Below are positions 7,609 through 16,365 of a DNA stretch of 64,000 nt, piece by piece. Each line of letters begins with the position of its first letter. Positions within the stretch are counted from its first letter, which is position 1. This DNA is from Paludibacteraceae bacterium (GTDB taxonomy: Bacteria; Bacteroidota; Bacteroidia; Bacteroidales; Paludibacteraceae): positions 1-64,000 of the forward strand of contig JAFTCC010000056.1 of assembly GCA_017454915.1 (NCBI GenBank), written 5' to 3'. The position numbers were made by a program, and so were the translations under genes. The notes beneath the pieces are model-generated. The model did not search any database. It was not told the DNA's origin and worked only from the letters and a program-made list of their open reading frames with translations.

Positions 7609-8997
7609 TTACCTTGGCTGATTGTCTAATTTCGGCAATTTTGCGAATGAAGCTTTTAGTTCCTCGTCGGTTGGTATGTAGTCAGTCATGTCATGATCGT
7701 TGAAGTGCTGGTATGCGACAAGGTCGAAGTATCCGGTTCCGGTCAGTCCGAACAGAATGTTCTTCTGTTCACCATTTTCCCTGCATCGGATAGCTTCGTC
7801 AATCGCTACTTTTATTGCGTGGCTGCTTTCTGGCGCAGGCAATATGCCTTCCACTCTCGCGAAATACTCGGCAGCCTCAAATACGCTTGTCTGCTCAACG
7901 GCCCGTGCTTCAAGTAGCCCTTGGTCGTAGAGTTCTGATAGTGTCGGGCTCATGCCGTGGTAGCGCAGTCCTCCGGCGTGGTTTGCCGATGGGATGAAAT
8001 CGCTGCCGAGTGTGTACATTTTGGCAAGTGGGCATACGTTGCCAGTGTCGCAGAAGTCGTATGCGTACACGCCGCGCGTGAGCGACGGACACGATGCCGG
8101 CTCAACTGCAATAAAGCGGTATTGGGCTTCACCACGCAGTTGGGCGCCCATAAACGGAGCTATCAGGCCACCGAGGTTAGAGCCGCCTCCGGCGCAACCT
8201 ATTATTATGTCGGGCACAATGTCGTATTTGTCCATTGCGGATTTTGTTTCCAATCCGATAATTGACTGGTGTAGCAGCACTTGGTTAAGAACCGATCCCA
8301 GTACATATCTGTATCCTTCGCGACGCGTTGCGTCTTCTACGGCTTCAGAAATGGCGCATCCCAGGCTTCCGGTCGTGTCGGGGTGCTGTTGCAGAATATG
8401 TTTTCCGATTTCGGTGGTGTTCGATGGCGAAGGTGTTACCGTGGCTCCGTACGTACGCATCACTTCGCGTCTGAACGGCTTTTGCTCATACGACACCTTG
8501 ACCATATACACCCGGCAGTCGAGTTCAAGGTATGCGCATGCCATTGACAATGCCGTCCCCCATTGTCCGGCTCCGGTTTCTGTGGTTACTCCCCGCAGTC
8601 CCTGCTTCTTGGCGTAGTAGGCTTGGGCTATGGCCGAGTTGAGTTTATGGCTGCCCGACGTGTTATTGCCCTCAAATTTGTAGTAGATATGTGCCGGAGT
8701 GTTAAGTTTGCGCTCAAGTTCGTATGCCCTGACAAGTGGTGCAGGGCGGTACATCTTGTAGAACGACCTAATCTCATCAGGGATGGGAATGTAGGCTGTG
8801 CTGTCGTCAAGTTCTTGAGCCACGAGTTCCTTGCAGAACACCTGCCCAAGTTCTTCGGCGGTCATCGGCTGAAGAGTGGCAGGGTTGAGCAGTGGAGCCG
8901 GTTTCTTTTTCATGTCTGCCCGAACGTTGTAGTAATGCGTGGGCATTTCGCTTTCCTCAAGATAAATCTTGTAGGGGATTTCTTTTGTTGTTTTCAT
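7609..8997 (-). CDS. trpB: Tryptophan synthase beta chain, TrpB2 type
   Basis: The 462-residue PLP enzyme catalyses the indole plus serine step of tryptophan synthesis. GSHKLNSA (about residue 115) holds the Schiff-base lysine; TETGAGQWG and the phosphate-binding glycine run GCAGGGSNLGG are also clear. The long N-terminal region (about 50 residues before RPAPLVRAYEL) and the length over 450 mark it as the TrpB2 group rather than the shorter TrpB1 that pairs with TrpA. No trpA or other trp gene is adjacent. The ATG at 8997 (MKTTKEIPYKIYL) is chosen because the open frame upstream of it runs through an attenuator. Expression is probably controlled by tryptophan through that leader (9030-9206). 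Confidence 0.92.
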   Translation of the reverse strand: MKTTKEIPYKIYLEESEMPTHYYNVRADMKKKPAPLLNPATLQPMTAEELGQVFCKELVAQELDDSTAYIPIPDEIRSFYKMYRPAPLVRAYELERKLNTPAHIYYKFEGNNTSGSHKLNSAIAQAYYAKKQGLRGVTTETGAGQWGTALSMACAYLELDCRVYMVKVSYEQKPFRREVMRTYGATVTPSPSNTTEIGKHILQQHPDTTGSLGCAISEAVEDATRREGYRYVLGSVLNQVLLHQSIIGLETKSAMDKYDIVPDIIIGCAGGGSNLGGLIAPFMGAQLRGEAQYRFIAVEPASCPSLTRGVYAYDFCDTGNVCPLAKMYTLGSDFIPSANHAGGLRYHGMSPTLSELYDQGLLEARAVEQTSVFEAAEYFARVEGILPAPESSHAIKVAIDEAIRCRENGEQKNILFGLTGTGYFDLVAYQHFNDHDMTDYIPTDEELKASFAKLPKLDNQPR

Positions 8998-9029
8998 TGT
9001 GGTAATTATTTTAGTTGAATTTGTTTCAT

Positions 9030-9064
9030 AAAAAATCAGCCGCAGGAGGGTTTCTGCGGCTGAT
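9030..9064 (-). terminator. Attenuator terminator of trpB2 leader
   Basis: An 11-bp perfect GC-rich stem (9064-9054 with 9045-9035, ATCAGCCGCAG type arms) with an 8-nt loop is followed by six T on the minus strand. It lies 32 nt before the trpB2 start codon and after the leader peptide. Its loop and 3' arm contain CCCTCCT (9050-9044), an exact complement of AGGAGGG (9106-9100) at the leader stop codon; that pairing would break the terminator stem and is the presumed antiterminator. Confidence 0.85.
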
Positions 9065-9105
9065 GTTCTATTGCGTTCGTTAGACAAATAACGGCCTTGC
9101 CCTCC

Positions 9106-9168
9106 TTAATGATTTAGGGGGCGCCACCAAGAGTTGTTTAACGACAATACGGTCATTTTGTTCTTCAT
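9106..9168 (-). CDS. Tryptophan leader peptide of trpB2 attenuator
   Basis: A 20-codon open reading frame on the minus strand, starting about 15 nt after the -7 box and ending in TAA. It contains two adjacent Trp codons (TGG TGG, 9129-9124) at positions 14 and 15, directly before an Arg-Pro-Leu-Asn-His tail. The DNA right after the Trp codons (CGCCCCCTAA) can pair imperfectly with the TTAAGGAGGG around the stop. A ribosome stalled at the Trp codons would cover this and free AGGAGGG to pair with the terminator loop. This is the arrangement of classical trp attenuation. It has no database support from me; the logic rests on the sequence. Confidence 0.8.
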   Translation of the reverse strand: MKNKMTVLSLNNSWWRPLNH

Positions 9169-9182
9169 TGTTGTTTCGTCGG

Positions 9183-9206
9183 CAAAGTTAAAACAAAAAA
9201 ATCAAA
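9183..9206 (-). promoter_or_regulatory. Promoter of trpB2 leader transcript
   Basis: A perfect -7 box TAACTTTG occupies 9190-9183 on the minus strand. TTTG at 9206-9203 lies 12 nt upstream of it. The leader peptide ATG follows 14 nt after the box, so the transcript would begin only a few nucleotides before the leader ORF. Confidence 0.7.
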
Positions 9207-9268
9207 TAACAAACAACTTTTCTGTATTTATTGCAATTATAATGCAACCAACTGTAAAAAACTTTAGT

Positions 9269-10120
9269 TTAAGAAGAATGCCTAAATGAGTTGGGTGTTA
9301 TACCTGTTTTATTTTTGAAGAATCGGGAAAAAGAGGCTTGGTCCGGAAATCCGAGTTTTTCGGCAATTTCTGATATGGATAAGTGAGCGTTGCTTTTGAG
9401 CAGATGTTTGGCCTGCATCGTTACGTAGTCTGCTATGTAAACCGACGGCTTGACGTTGGTTGATGAGGTTAGAAGTTTGGTGAAGTATTTAGGTGTTAAG
9501 TTGAGGGCGTGCGCATAAAAGGTTATGCTCCTTGTTTTTTTATAGTTTTCAGCGACGAGTTCGCAAAAGCGCCTGTATAACTTGCTTCCCTTGTCGCTCC
9601 CCGAATACTGCGGGCAAAAACACTCAAGTAGCGTGAAGAACACCTCAAGCAAATTGGTTAGCTGCTCTTGTTTGTACATTATGTCTGCATTGAGCGTGTC
9701 CTCAATGAGCCCAGTGATTTTAATGAGTATGTTTTTCTGTTCTTCAGTTATCGGGTTTAATGGACTTCCGTCAATGTATTGGGCATAATTTTTCCTGCTG
9801 ATGCGTTGTTTTAGCAGATCAATTATCGGGCGTGCGACGATAATCTGCAAGACGCAGTAGTCTTCGCTGGTTTCAAGCATCTTGATGATGTGCCCTGGCA
9901 ATATGACGGCAACCTCGTTTAGATGAAATTCGCGGTCGAAAATGTCAAAATGCACGCGAGCGTACCCACTAATGCAAATGTTGATGACCATGTGATCCGA
10001 AACAAAAGAGTAGTCCACCACTGGAAAACTTTTTACATTTTTTAGTATGGCCATTCCGTTTTTTGCAAGATTGGCGTCATAATGATTATAATTGACTATT
10101 TTTAGCGTCTTGTTGAGCAT
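9269..10120 (-). CDS. AraC-family transcriptional regulator
   Basis: This encodes 283 residues. Residues ~185-282 form the AraC/XylS double helix-turn-helix domain (NLTPKYFTKLLTSSTNVKPSVYI... LSISEIAEKLGFPDQASFSRFFKNKTGITPNSFR). The N-terminal ~160 residues look like a cupin-type sensor domain (AVILPGHIIKMLETSEDYCVLQIIVA). It is transcribed divergently from the two-gene unit at 10278-12697, with 157 bp between the start codons, and may regulate that unit; the effector is unknown. A -7 box TAATTTTG at 10171-10164 with TTTG 12 nt upstream (10187-10184) is a good promoter candidate. Confidence 0.9.
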   Translation of the reverse strand: MLNKTLKIVNYNHYDANLAKNGMAILKNVKSFPVVDYSFVSDHMVINICISGYARVHFDIFDREFHLNEVAVILPGHIIKMLETSEDYCVLQIIVARPIIDLLKQRISRKNYAQYIDGSPLNPITEEQKNILIKITGLIEDTLNADIMYKQEQLTNLLEVFFTLLECFCPQYSGSDKGSKLYRRFCELVAENYKKTRSITFYAHALNLTPKYFTKLLTSSTNVKPSVYIADYVTMQAKHLLKSNAHLSISEIAEKLGFPDQASFSRFFKNKTGITPNSFRHSS

Positions 10121-10163
10121 GGACTTCTATCTATGTTTTGTGCCTATTTGTGAAATAATCGCC

Positions 10164-10187
10164 CAAAATTACAAAAAAAAATGCAAA
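10164..10187 (-). promoter_or_regulatory. Promoter of the AraC-type regulator gene
   Basis: On the minus strand, TTTG (10187-10184), 12 nt, then TAATTTTG (10171-10164). A further TTTG at 10198-10195 is 23 nt from the box. The intergenic strip is very A-rich. Confidence 0.55.
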
Positions 10188-10277
10188 AAAGCGACAAATT
10201 GCAAAAAAAATAAACTTTTTTGCTGTAATGTCAAACGACCAAAACAACTAACTTTGCAATGCAAAAAAAACTTATCT

Positions 10278-10676
10278 ATGAGAAGAGCATTACTTTCTTT
10301 ATTTGCCGTATTTGTTTCATTGGCGATGTATGCCGAATATGGCTTTATGACATTTGTAACTTCAAGTGGCGCGACCACTTTGCCCGTTGACGGCATGACG
10401 ATGATTGTTGACGGAGCGGACTTGAAAGTGTCGTACAACGGCGGAAACACAAGTTTTACATTATCGGGACTTGTTGAAATGTATTTTTCGGACGAACAAG
10501 GCACTACCGCGTTACGTGAAGCTGTAATAGACGCCAACGCGCCTATAAGCGCCTATACTGTTTTGGGCGTTCATGTAGGTGATTACACCAATTTTAACGA
10601 GGCTGTGCAAAACCTCGTAAAAGGCAGTTATGTCATCAGGCAAAAGTCTAATTCTCAAAAGATTGTACTAAAATGA
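10278..10676 (+). CDS. Small exported protein upstream of Cthe_2159-type gene
   Basis: This encodes 132 residues: a signal peptide (MRRALLSLFAVFVSLAMYAE), a short middle region, and a C-terminal stretch (YTVLGVHVGDYTNFNEAVQNL then KGSYVIRQKSNSQKIVLK) that resembles the short C-terminal domain found on many secreted Bacteroidales proteins. I chose the ATG at 10278 because it gives a proper signal peptide and follows a -7 box TAACTTTG at 10249-10256; the open frame further upstream codes an unlikely Lys/Cys-rich extension. Its stop codon overlaps the next ATG (ATGA at 10673), indicating translational coupling. I do not recognise a function; it probably works with the downstream protein. Confidence 0.7.
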   Translation: MRRALLSLFAVFVSLAMYAEYGFMTFVTSSGATTLPVDGMTMIVDGADLKVSYNGGNTSFTLSGLVEMYFSDEQGTTALREAVIDANAPISAYTVLGVHVGDYTNFNEAVQNLVKGSYVIRQKSNSQKIVLK

Positions 10677-12697
10677 AGAAAATATTTTTAATGCTAATTG
10701 TCGCAGCGATGTGGCTGCTCGGTTCTGCCCAAACGCTCAATGTTGAGGTTGGCGATGTTACATATCTGTTCCCGTCATCTCAAGCCGGCATTATGCCTTA
10801 TTCTACAGCTACAACGCTAACTGTGATGGACAAAGTGTTCGCGCTGGGCGACATCACACGAATGTATGTTGATAACACGGTTGTTACTGACGATTTGGTC
10901 GAAGTGGTTTATTCCGATAATAGCGCAAAGGTGCGAATTGCAGGCAATATTGCCAAATATATGACTCCGAGTGTCAGTGGCGCCAACGTGAGTGTTGTGC
11001 AGGATGCAACGGCTGTCGCCCAAGAAATCACATATAGTCTTTCAGGAAGCAGTTCAAACGGCTCGTTCTACACCAGTGGAGCATATAAAATCACCGTTAG
11101 CCTCAATGACCTGTCGCTCACAAGCGCTACAGGTGCGCCGCTCAATATAGACAACGGCAAGCGGATTGCAGTTGTTGTTAATGGCACAAACTCTTTTGTC
11201 GACTCTTCGAGCGGAAGTCAGAAAGCATGCGTCGTGATAAAGGGGCACAGCGAGTTCACAGGAAACGGAACACTCAACGTTACGGGCAACCTCAAGCACG
11301 CTATACGTGGCAATGAATATGTTGAACTCAAAAAGAAGTTCACGGGCACAATTAATATACTTGATGCAGTGAGCGACGGCATACATATTGAGCAGTATTT
11401 CAAAATGTCTAACGGTACTGTTAATGTCCTCAAGTGCGGTGACGACGGCATTCAGGTTGAAATCACCAAAGACGTAACAGACGAACTTAATGGTCAAGTG
11501 CTCCTTCTTGGCGGTACGCTGAATATCAATGTATCGGCCAACGACATTAAAGGTTTGAAGTGCGACAGCCTAATGACCATAAGTGATGACTTAGGCAACA
11601 ATACTACCGTGAACATATCCTGCGCCTCCTCCGCAACTGCAGCCAAAGGCCTCAAGTCGGGTGGCAACATGAATATAACAGGGGGTACGATAACCATCAC
11701 TACCGCCGGTGACGGCATGGAAGAAACAGAAACATCAACGAGCGGGACGACAACCGTAATAGGCACCACTGCAGCCTCTTGCATCAAATCAGACGGCATA
11801 CTGACCATCACCGGCGGAACATTTAACCTCAGCAGCACGGGAGCCGGGGGCAAGGGTATCAGTTGCGACAGCATTGCAAACTTCAATGGCGGTGACATTA
11901 CAATAAGCACCACAGGCGGTCCCGTGGTTTATTACAACAACCGACTGTACAATGGCACCTACACAGGCAACCTCGACTATATTGACAGCGACTTTAAGTC
12001 GTCAGCAAAAGGCATCAAGTGCGATTACGCCGTTAACATCAACGGTGGTTCTATAAATGTAACCACCAAAGGCACCAACGCCGAGGGCATCGAGAGTAAA
12101 TCGGTGCTGACGATAAATGACGGCACAGTGGTGGTTAATTCTTACGACGATGGCATCAATTCTAAGAGCCACATGTACATCAACGGCGGAACAATAACTG
12201 TTATCGCTACCAATAACGACGGTCTTGACAGCAACGGCAATCTCTACCTCAATGGCGGCTATGTTATGACTTTTGGCGCACGTCAGCCCGAGTGCGGCAT
12301 TGACGCTAACGAAGAGGACGGATACACCGTAGTCTTCAAGGGCGGCACATTGCTCGGAGTGGGAGGCAACAATAGCGTACCTTCGTCATCAAGCGGCTCC
12401 ACGCAGGCCTATGTTAGCGGCAGTGGTAGTGTGAGCGCCAACACGGTAATCAAACTAACAGCGCAGAACAATAGCAGCAATGTTTTGGCAACATTCACAG
12501 TGCCAAGCAATTACACATCCAGCGGTTCGCAAGGCGGAATGGGAGGCTGGGGACCCGGAGGAAGCAACGGTTCGAAGATACTCATTACATGCCCGGGTAT
12601 CAGCAAAGGAACCAACTATACTTTGTACAACGGTTCGTCATCTTCTACCGTTTCTGCGCAACTGACCGGCAGCAGCGGACCTGGCGGCGGATGGTAA
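10673..12697 (+). CDS. Secreted carbohydrate-binding protein, Cthe_2159/DUF4353 type
   Basis: This encodes 674 residues with a signal peptide ending near residue 19. From about residue 120 the chain is a long series of beta-helix-like coils with repeating segments such as DGI(H/Q/N), GGTLNI, KGIKCD, GGTITI and NGGYV, the pattern of Cthe_2159 proteins, which in Clostridium thermocellum bind polygalacturonate and related acidic glycans. The N-terminal ~100 residues resemble the small protein encoded just upstream. The C-terminal ~60 residues are Gly/Ser-rich (GGMGGWGPGGSNG). It overlaps the upstream gene by 4 nt. Surface or extracellular location and glycan binding are inferred from the family; the ligand is not known. 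Confidence 0.75.
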   Translation: MKKIFLMLIVAAMWLLGSAQTLNVEVGDVTYLFPSSQAGIMPYSTATTLTVMDKVFALGDITRMYVDNTVVTDDLVEVVYSDNSAKVRIAGNIAKYMTPSVSGANVSVVQDATAVAQEITYSLSGSSSNGSFYTSGAYKITVSLNDLSLTSATGAPLNIDNGKRIAVVVNGTNSFVDSSSGSQKACVVIKGHSEFTGNGTLNVTGNLKHAIRGNEYVELKKKFTGTINILDAVSDGIHIEQYFKMSNGTVNVLKCGDDGIQVEITKDVTDELNGQVLLLGGTLNINVSANDIKGLKCDSLMTISDDLGNNTTVNISCASSATAAKGLKSGGNMNITGGTITITTAGDGMEETETSTSGTTTVIGTTAASCIKSDGILTITGGTFNLSSTGAGGKGISCDSIANFNGGDITISTTGGPVVYYNNRLYNGTYTGNLDYIDSDFKSSAKGIKCDYAVNINGGSINVTTKGTNAEGIESKSVLTINDGTVVVNSYDDGINSKSHMYINGGTITVIATNNDGLDSNGNLYLNGGYVMTFGARQPECGIDANEEDGYTVVFKGGTLLGVGGNNSVPSSSSGSTQAYVSGSGSVSANTVIKLTAQNNSSNVLATFTVPSNYTSSGSQGGMGGWGPGGSNGSKILITCPGISKGTNYTLYNGSSSSTVSAQLTGSSGPGGGW

Positions 12698-12754
12698 TGA
12701 AAATATACAACTTCTGCTTAAATATCTTTTAATACACTAACAGCACAATGATGG

Positions 12755-12790
12755 AGCAGGTTGGCAAATCACGGCCAGCCTGCTTTGTTT
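12755..12790 (+). terminator. Terminator after the Cthe_2159-type gene
   Basis: An 11-bp stem with one G-T pair (12755-12765 AGCAGGTTGGC with 12774-12784 GCCAGCCTGCT) is followed by TTGTTT. It lies about 60 nt after the stop at 12697. Confidence 0.65.
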
Positions 12791-12819
12791 ATCAATACTG
12801 ACAAATGAATCGCCGGGCA

Positions 12820-12851
12820 TTTGGGCAAGTGTTAATTTTTTACTAAATTTG
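12820..12851 (+). promoter_or_regulatory. Promoter of the GH97-GH13 unit
   Basis: TTTG (12820-12823), 20 nt, then TAAATTTG (12844-12851). Transcription would begin near 12855-12860, so the untranslated leader before the ATG at 12871 is very short and an ATG at 12862 would be almost leaderless. Confidence 0.75.
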
Positions 12852-12870
12852 CTGCCAATATATGCGAATT

Positions 12871-14856
12871 ATGAAAAAAGCGTTATTTGGTATTATTGTA
12901 TTGCTAACTGCCCTGCTGACGTCTTGTGCGCGCAATACAGATAATGTAAGTGTTTCGTCGCCCGACGGAGCGATAGAGTTGTCATTAGCAGTATCTAAAG
13001 ACGGTGTTCCTACATATAGAGTAACACGCTCGGGGCACTGTTTGATAGGATCCTCGCAGTTAGGCATGAGACTTTCGAACACGGATCTTGGCAGTGGCTT
13101 TAAGCTCAATGAAATACATCGCGACAGTGTGGAGCAAACTTGGGAAACGGTGTGGGGCGAAGAACGCCTGATTCAAGACAAGCACAACGCGCTGACCGCA
13201 AGGCTGCGTCACGATAGCGGAATAATGATGGACATCGAATTTCGTGTGTTCGACGACGGTTTCGCATTCCGCTATGTGTTCCCTGAGCAGGGTGGGGACA
13301 GCCTTGTAATAACGGACGAGTTGACCGAGTTTAATTTTGCATGCCGCGCCGACGTCTGGTCTATACCGTGGCGCACAGAATACTATGAGGCACTATGGAC
13401 ACGCACTCCGCTCAATGCCACCGACACAGCGTGCTCACCGGTTACACTTGAGCTTGCGGATGGGGCCTATGCGTTTATCCATGAGGCGGCGCTTACTAAC
13501 TATCCGGCACAAAATTTTGTGTTTAATGATAGTTGTGTCAGCACGTGGCTCACTCCGTTGCAGAACGGCGTGAAGGCTTACGTCGCAACGCCTTTTGCCA
13601 CTCCGTGGAGGTTTATGGCAATAGCAGATGACCTGAGCGGACTATGCGCGTCAAGGATAATGCTAAACCTCAACGAACCTTGCAAAATAAGCGATACGTC
13701 ATGGATTAAACCCATGAAATTCATCGGAATATGGTGGGGAATGCACCTCGGGTCAATGACCTGGCACATGGGACCGAAGCATGGCGCGACCACAGACAAT
13801 ATGCTCCGCTATCTTGATTTTGCCGCTCAAAACGGCATTGAGGCAGTTCTTGCCGAGGGATGGAATGTCGGTTGGGAAGATTGGAAACATTTCGACTTTA
13901 CTACCCCTTATCCCGATTGGGACATGGAGCGGATTGTCGCCCATGCCGATTCTCTCGGAGTGAAAATAGTGGGACATAATGAAACGGGCGGAAACGCGGC
14001 GAGCTATGAAGCGCAGCTTGACAGCATTTACAAATATCATCAGCGCAACGGCATTGGCGTGATAAAGACAGGATATGTCAGCCCAATTATCACAACGGTT
14101 GACGGACCGCAATACAACCGCAGTCAGGCGGGAGTTAGACACTATCGTAAGGTCATAGAAACTGCTGCCAAGTATCATATCTGCATCGACAACCACGAGC
14201 CTGTCATGCCCACAGGGCTGCAGCGCACATGGCCTAATCTCATGACACAAGAAGGGGTGCGCGGACAGGAATGGAACGCATGGGCAAAAGATGGAGGCAG
14301 CCCAGAAAGCCATATCTGCACTCTGCCTTTCACGAGGCTGCTTGCTGGACCGGTGGACTACACACCCGGAGTGTTTAACTTTGACAATCCCGTCAATCCA
14401 CAGACGCGTGTGCATTCTACCATTGCCGCACAGCTCGCCTTGTTTGTCATCATGTATTCTCCGCTGCAAATGGCGTGTGATTTGCCCGAAAACTATATGC
14501 GCCACCCCGATGAATTTCAGTTCGTGCGCGATGTGCCTTGCGATTGGGAGCGCTCTGTTCTCGTTGACGGCTCTATAGGTGAATATGTTTGTATGGCAAG
14601 GCAGAAACGCGGAGCAGACGATTGGTATGTCGGGGCGGTAACAGCTGACAGACGGAATATAAGAATCCCGCTTGACTTTCTTGACGAACAAGCCGCTTAT
14701 TCTGCTACTGTTTACCGTGATGCTGACAATGCAGATTGGCTTACTAATCCGTGCGCAACCGGGATAGAAGAACTTACAGTGTCATCTGCCGACACGCTGT
14801 CATTTAATTTGGTTAAAGGAGGCGGATGTGCCGTTAAATTTGTTAAAATTAAATAG
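12871..14856 (+). CDS. GH97 alpha-glucosidase, lipoprotein (SusB-like)
   Basis: This encodes about 661 residues. The N-terminus is a lipoprotein signal (MKKALFGIIVLLTALLTSC). The middle is the GH97 core with WWGMHLGSMTWHMGPKHGATTDNM, EGWNVGWEDW, GHNETGG, DNHEPVMPTG and MTQEGVRGQEWN. The conserved Glu residues in the last three motifs fit the calcium-dependent inverting branch represented by SusB, rather than the retaining branch that uses an Asp nucleophile; this is from memory of the family. Substrates would be alpha-linked gluco-oligosaccharides in the periplasm. An ATG three codons upstream (12862) is possible but lies too close to the predicted transcript start. The gene is separated by 3 nt from a GH13 gene and surely co-transcribed. 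No SusC/SusD pair is present. Confidence 0.9.
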   Translation: MKKALFGIIVLLTALLTSCARNTDNVSVSSPDGAIELSLAVSKDGVPTYRVTRSGHCLIGSSQLGMRLSNTDLGSGFKLNEIHRDSVEQTWETVWGEERLIQDKHNALTARLRHDSGIMMDIEFRVFDDGFAFRYVFPEQGGDSLVITDELTEFNFACRADVWSIPWRTEYYEALWTRTPLNATDTACSPVTLELADGAYAFIHEAALTNYPAQNFVFNDSCVSTWLTPLQNGVKAYVATPFATPWRFMAIADDLSGLCASRIMLNLNEPCKISDTSWIKPMKFIGIWWGMHLGSMTWHMGPKHGATTDNMLRYLDFAAQNGIEAVLAEGWNVGWEDWKHFDFTTPYPDWDMERIVAHADSLGVKIVGHNETGGNAASYEAQLDSIYKYHQRNGIGVIKTGYVSPIITTVDGPQYNRSQAGVRHYRKVIETAAKYHICIDNHEPVMPTGLQRTWPNLMTQEGVRGQEWNAWAKDGGSPESHICTLPFTRLLAGPVDYTPGVFNFDNPVNPQTRVHSTIAAQLALFVIMYSPLQMACDLPENYMRHPDEFQFVRDVPCDWERSVLVDGSIGEYVCMARQKRGADDWYVGAVTADRRNIRIPLDFLDEQAAYSATVYRDADNADWLTNPCATGIEELTVSSADTLSFNLVKGGGCAVKFVKIK

Positions 14857-14859
14857 TTT

Positions 14860-16296
14860 ATGAACCGAATGTTATTTTATGCGCTCCTTGTCTTGTGCGC
14901 TTTCGCATCATGCCGTGACAGCAAAGACGAACCTGCCGCCGAACCATCTGCAGAACCCCAGACCGTGGCGCTTGATGTTGACGGAACAAAGCCCGTATCG
15001 CCGCAGAACCGTATAATCTATGAGATGGATTTGCTCTCATTCACCTCGGCTGGGACTTTAGTAGCTGCGTCCGACAAACTTGAGGAATTGCATACCTTGG
15101 GTGTCGACATAGTGTGGCTTATGCCAATACATCCGCGCGGTGACGCAAAATTTGCAACTTATCCCAGCCCCTATGCGCCCAAAGATTATTATGCCATATG
15201 GTCCAAGTATGGTAATCTTGAGGACCTAAAGTCTTTTGTCAGCAAGGCCCACGCGCTTGGCATGGAGGTCTGGCTCGACTGGGTGCCTAATCATACAGGC
15301 ACTGGAGCGGTGTGGGTCACGCAGCACCCCGAGTATTATGTTTGGCTCAACAATGAAATCAAGCACCCGAACGACTATAGCGATGTGCTGCAACTGGCGA
15401 TGAAAGAAACTGCTACGCAAAATGCCATGATAGACGCAATGAAGTATTGGATTACAGAAGCTGGCATTGACGGTTTCAGATGCGACTATGTCTCTTCTAC
15501 CGAAATCCCTGCCGATTTCTGGAAGCGAGCTATACCTGAACTGAAAAACGCAGTGCAAGGAAAGAACATCACCGTCATGGGTGAGGCTGACTTTGCCGAC
15601 CAGACGCGGCTATACGGATGCGGGTTCGACTTCGACTATGCATGGCGCTTCAACACTGCGTTACGCAAACAAGGCAACGCTACATCTGCCGCTTCGCTCA
15701 AGAACACACTTAATGCTCTGTACACCAATTCTCGATACAAAGAAGGGCTTGACAGAATGGTCTATCTGACAAATCACGACGACAATGAGAGCGGAAAAAA
15801 CTACTGGCAATGGATGACCAATAATGTGTATCTATTAACTGTATTAGAGTTCACAGCCTATGGTATGCCGCTGATTTACAATGGGCAGGAAGTCGGGCAT
15901 AAATCAATCATATACCCATGGGAGAAAAACACCATATCGTGGAATGCGCCCAATGTCAAAATGCGCAATACAATTCGCGCGTTATGTGCTCTCAAGCATA
16001 CCCAACCAGCATTGGCAAACGGCTCGGAAGCGCAGCGGGGCACTTTTAAGATACTGGCGTGCGACAACAATTCAGTTCTGGCGTACCAAAGGCAGAAAGA
16101 CGACAACACGGTGCTCGTGATGCTCAACCTCGGCGAACAGGCCAGTGTAAAATTGCCAGACGTCGATGCAGGCAAATATGAGCAGTGGATAAATAGCGAA
16201 ACAATAGCCACAGCAATTACCAAAACAACGCGGACCATTGATGCCGAAACGGAAATCATCTTGCCTGCCAAGGGTTATGCCGTGTTCGTCAAATAA
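14860..16296 (+). CDS. GH13 alpha-amylase family lipoprotein
   Basis: This encodes 478 residues starting with a lipoprotein signal (MNRMLFYALLVLCAFASC). The (beta/alpha)8 catalytic domain shows the four GH13 signature regions: DWVPNHTG, GFRCDYVS with the nucleophile Asp209, GEADF with acid/base Glu242, and TNHDDNE with Asp307 as transition-state stabiliser. It hydrolyses or rearranges alpha-1,4-glucans; exact specificity cannot be read. The lipid anchor and the coupling to the upstream GH97 gene suggest a two-enzyme starch or maltodextrin module. About 70 C-terminal residues form the usual all-beta domain C. Confidence 0.92.
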   Translation: MNRMLFYALLVLCAFASCRDSKDEPAAEPSAEPQTVALDVDGTKPVSPQNRIIYEMDLLSFTSAGTLVAASDKLEELHTLGVDIVWLMPIHPRGDAKFATYPSPYAPKDYYAIWSKYGNLEDLKSFVSKAHALGMEVWLDWVPNHTGTGAVWVTQHPEYYVWLNNEIKHPNDYSDVLQLAMKETATQNAMIDAMKYWITEAGIDGFRCDYVSSTEIPADFWKRAIPELKNAVQGKNITVMGEADFADQTRLYGCGFDFDYAWRFNTALRKQGNATSAASLKNTLNALYTNSRYKEGLDRMVYLTNHDDNESGKNYWQWMTNNVYLLTVLEFTAYGMPLIYNGQEVGHKSIIYPWEKNTISWNAPNVKMRNTIRALCALKHTQPALANGSEAQRGTFKILACDNNSVLAYQRQKDDNTVLVMLNLGEQASVKLPDVDAGKYEQWINSETIATAITKTTRTIDAETEIILPAKGYAVFVK

Positions 16297-16365
16297 ATAC
16301 CTTGGTTGTGTCTGCTAACGCGACATGTCAAGATAATAAATCGTCAAATAGTAAATAATCATTTC

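Noticed and set aside
8563..9018. Plus-strand frames opposite trpB2
   Set aside because: The TrpB2 protein on the other strand explains the conservation; the plus-strand translations are Cys/Trp-rich and featureless.
10092..10277. Longer N-terminus of the 132-residue exported protein
   Set aside because: The extension is Lys/Cys-rich, lies over the promoter region and hides the signal peptide.
13753..14691. Long 312-codon frame on the minus strand inside the GH97 gene
   Set aside because: It is a shadow of a clearly coding plus-strand gene; its translation has no family features.
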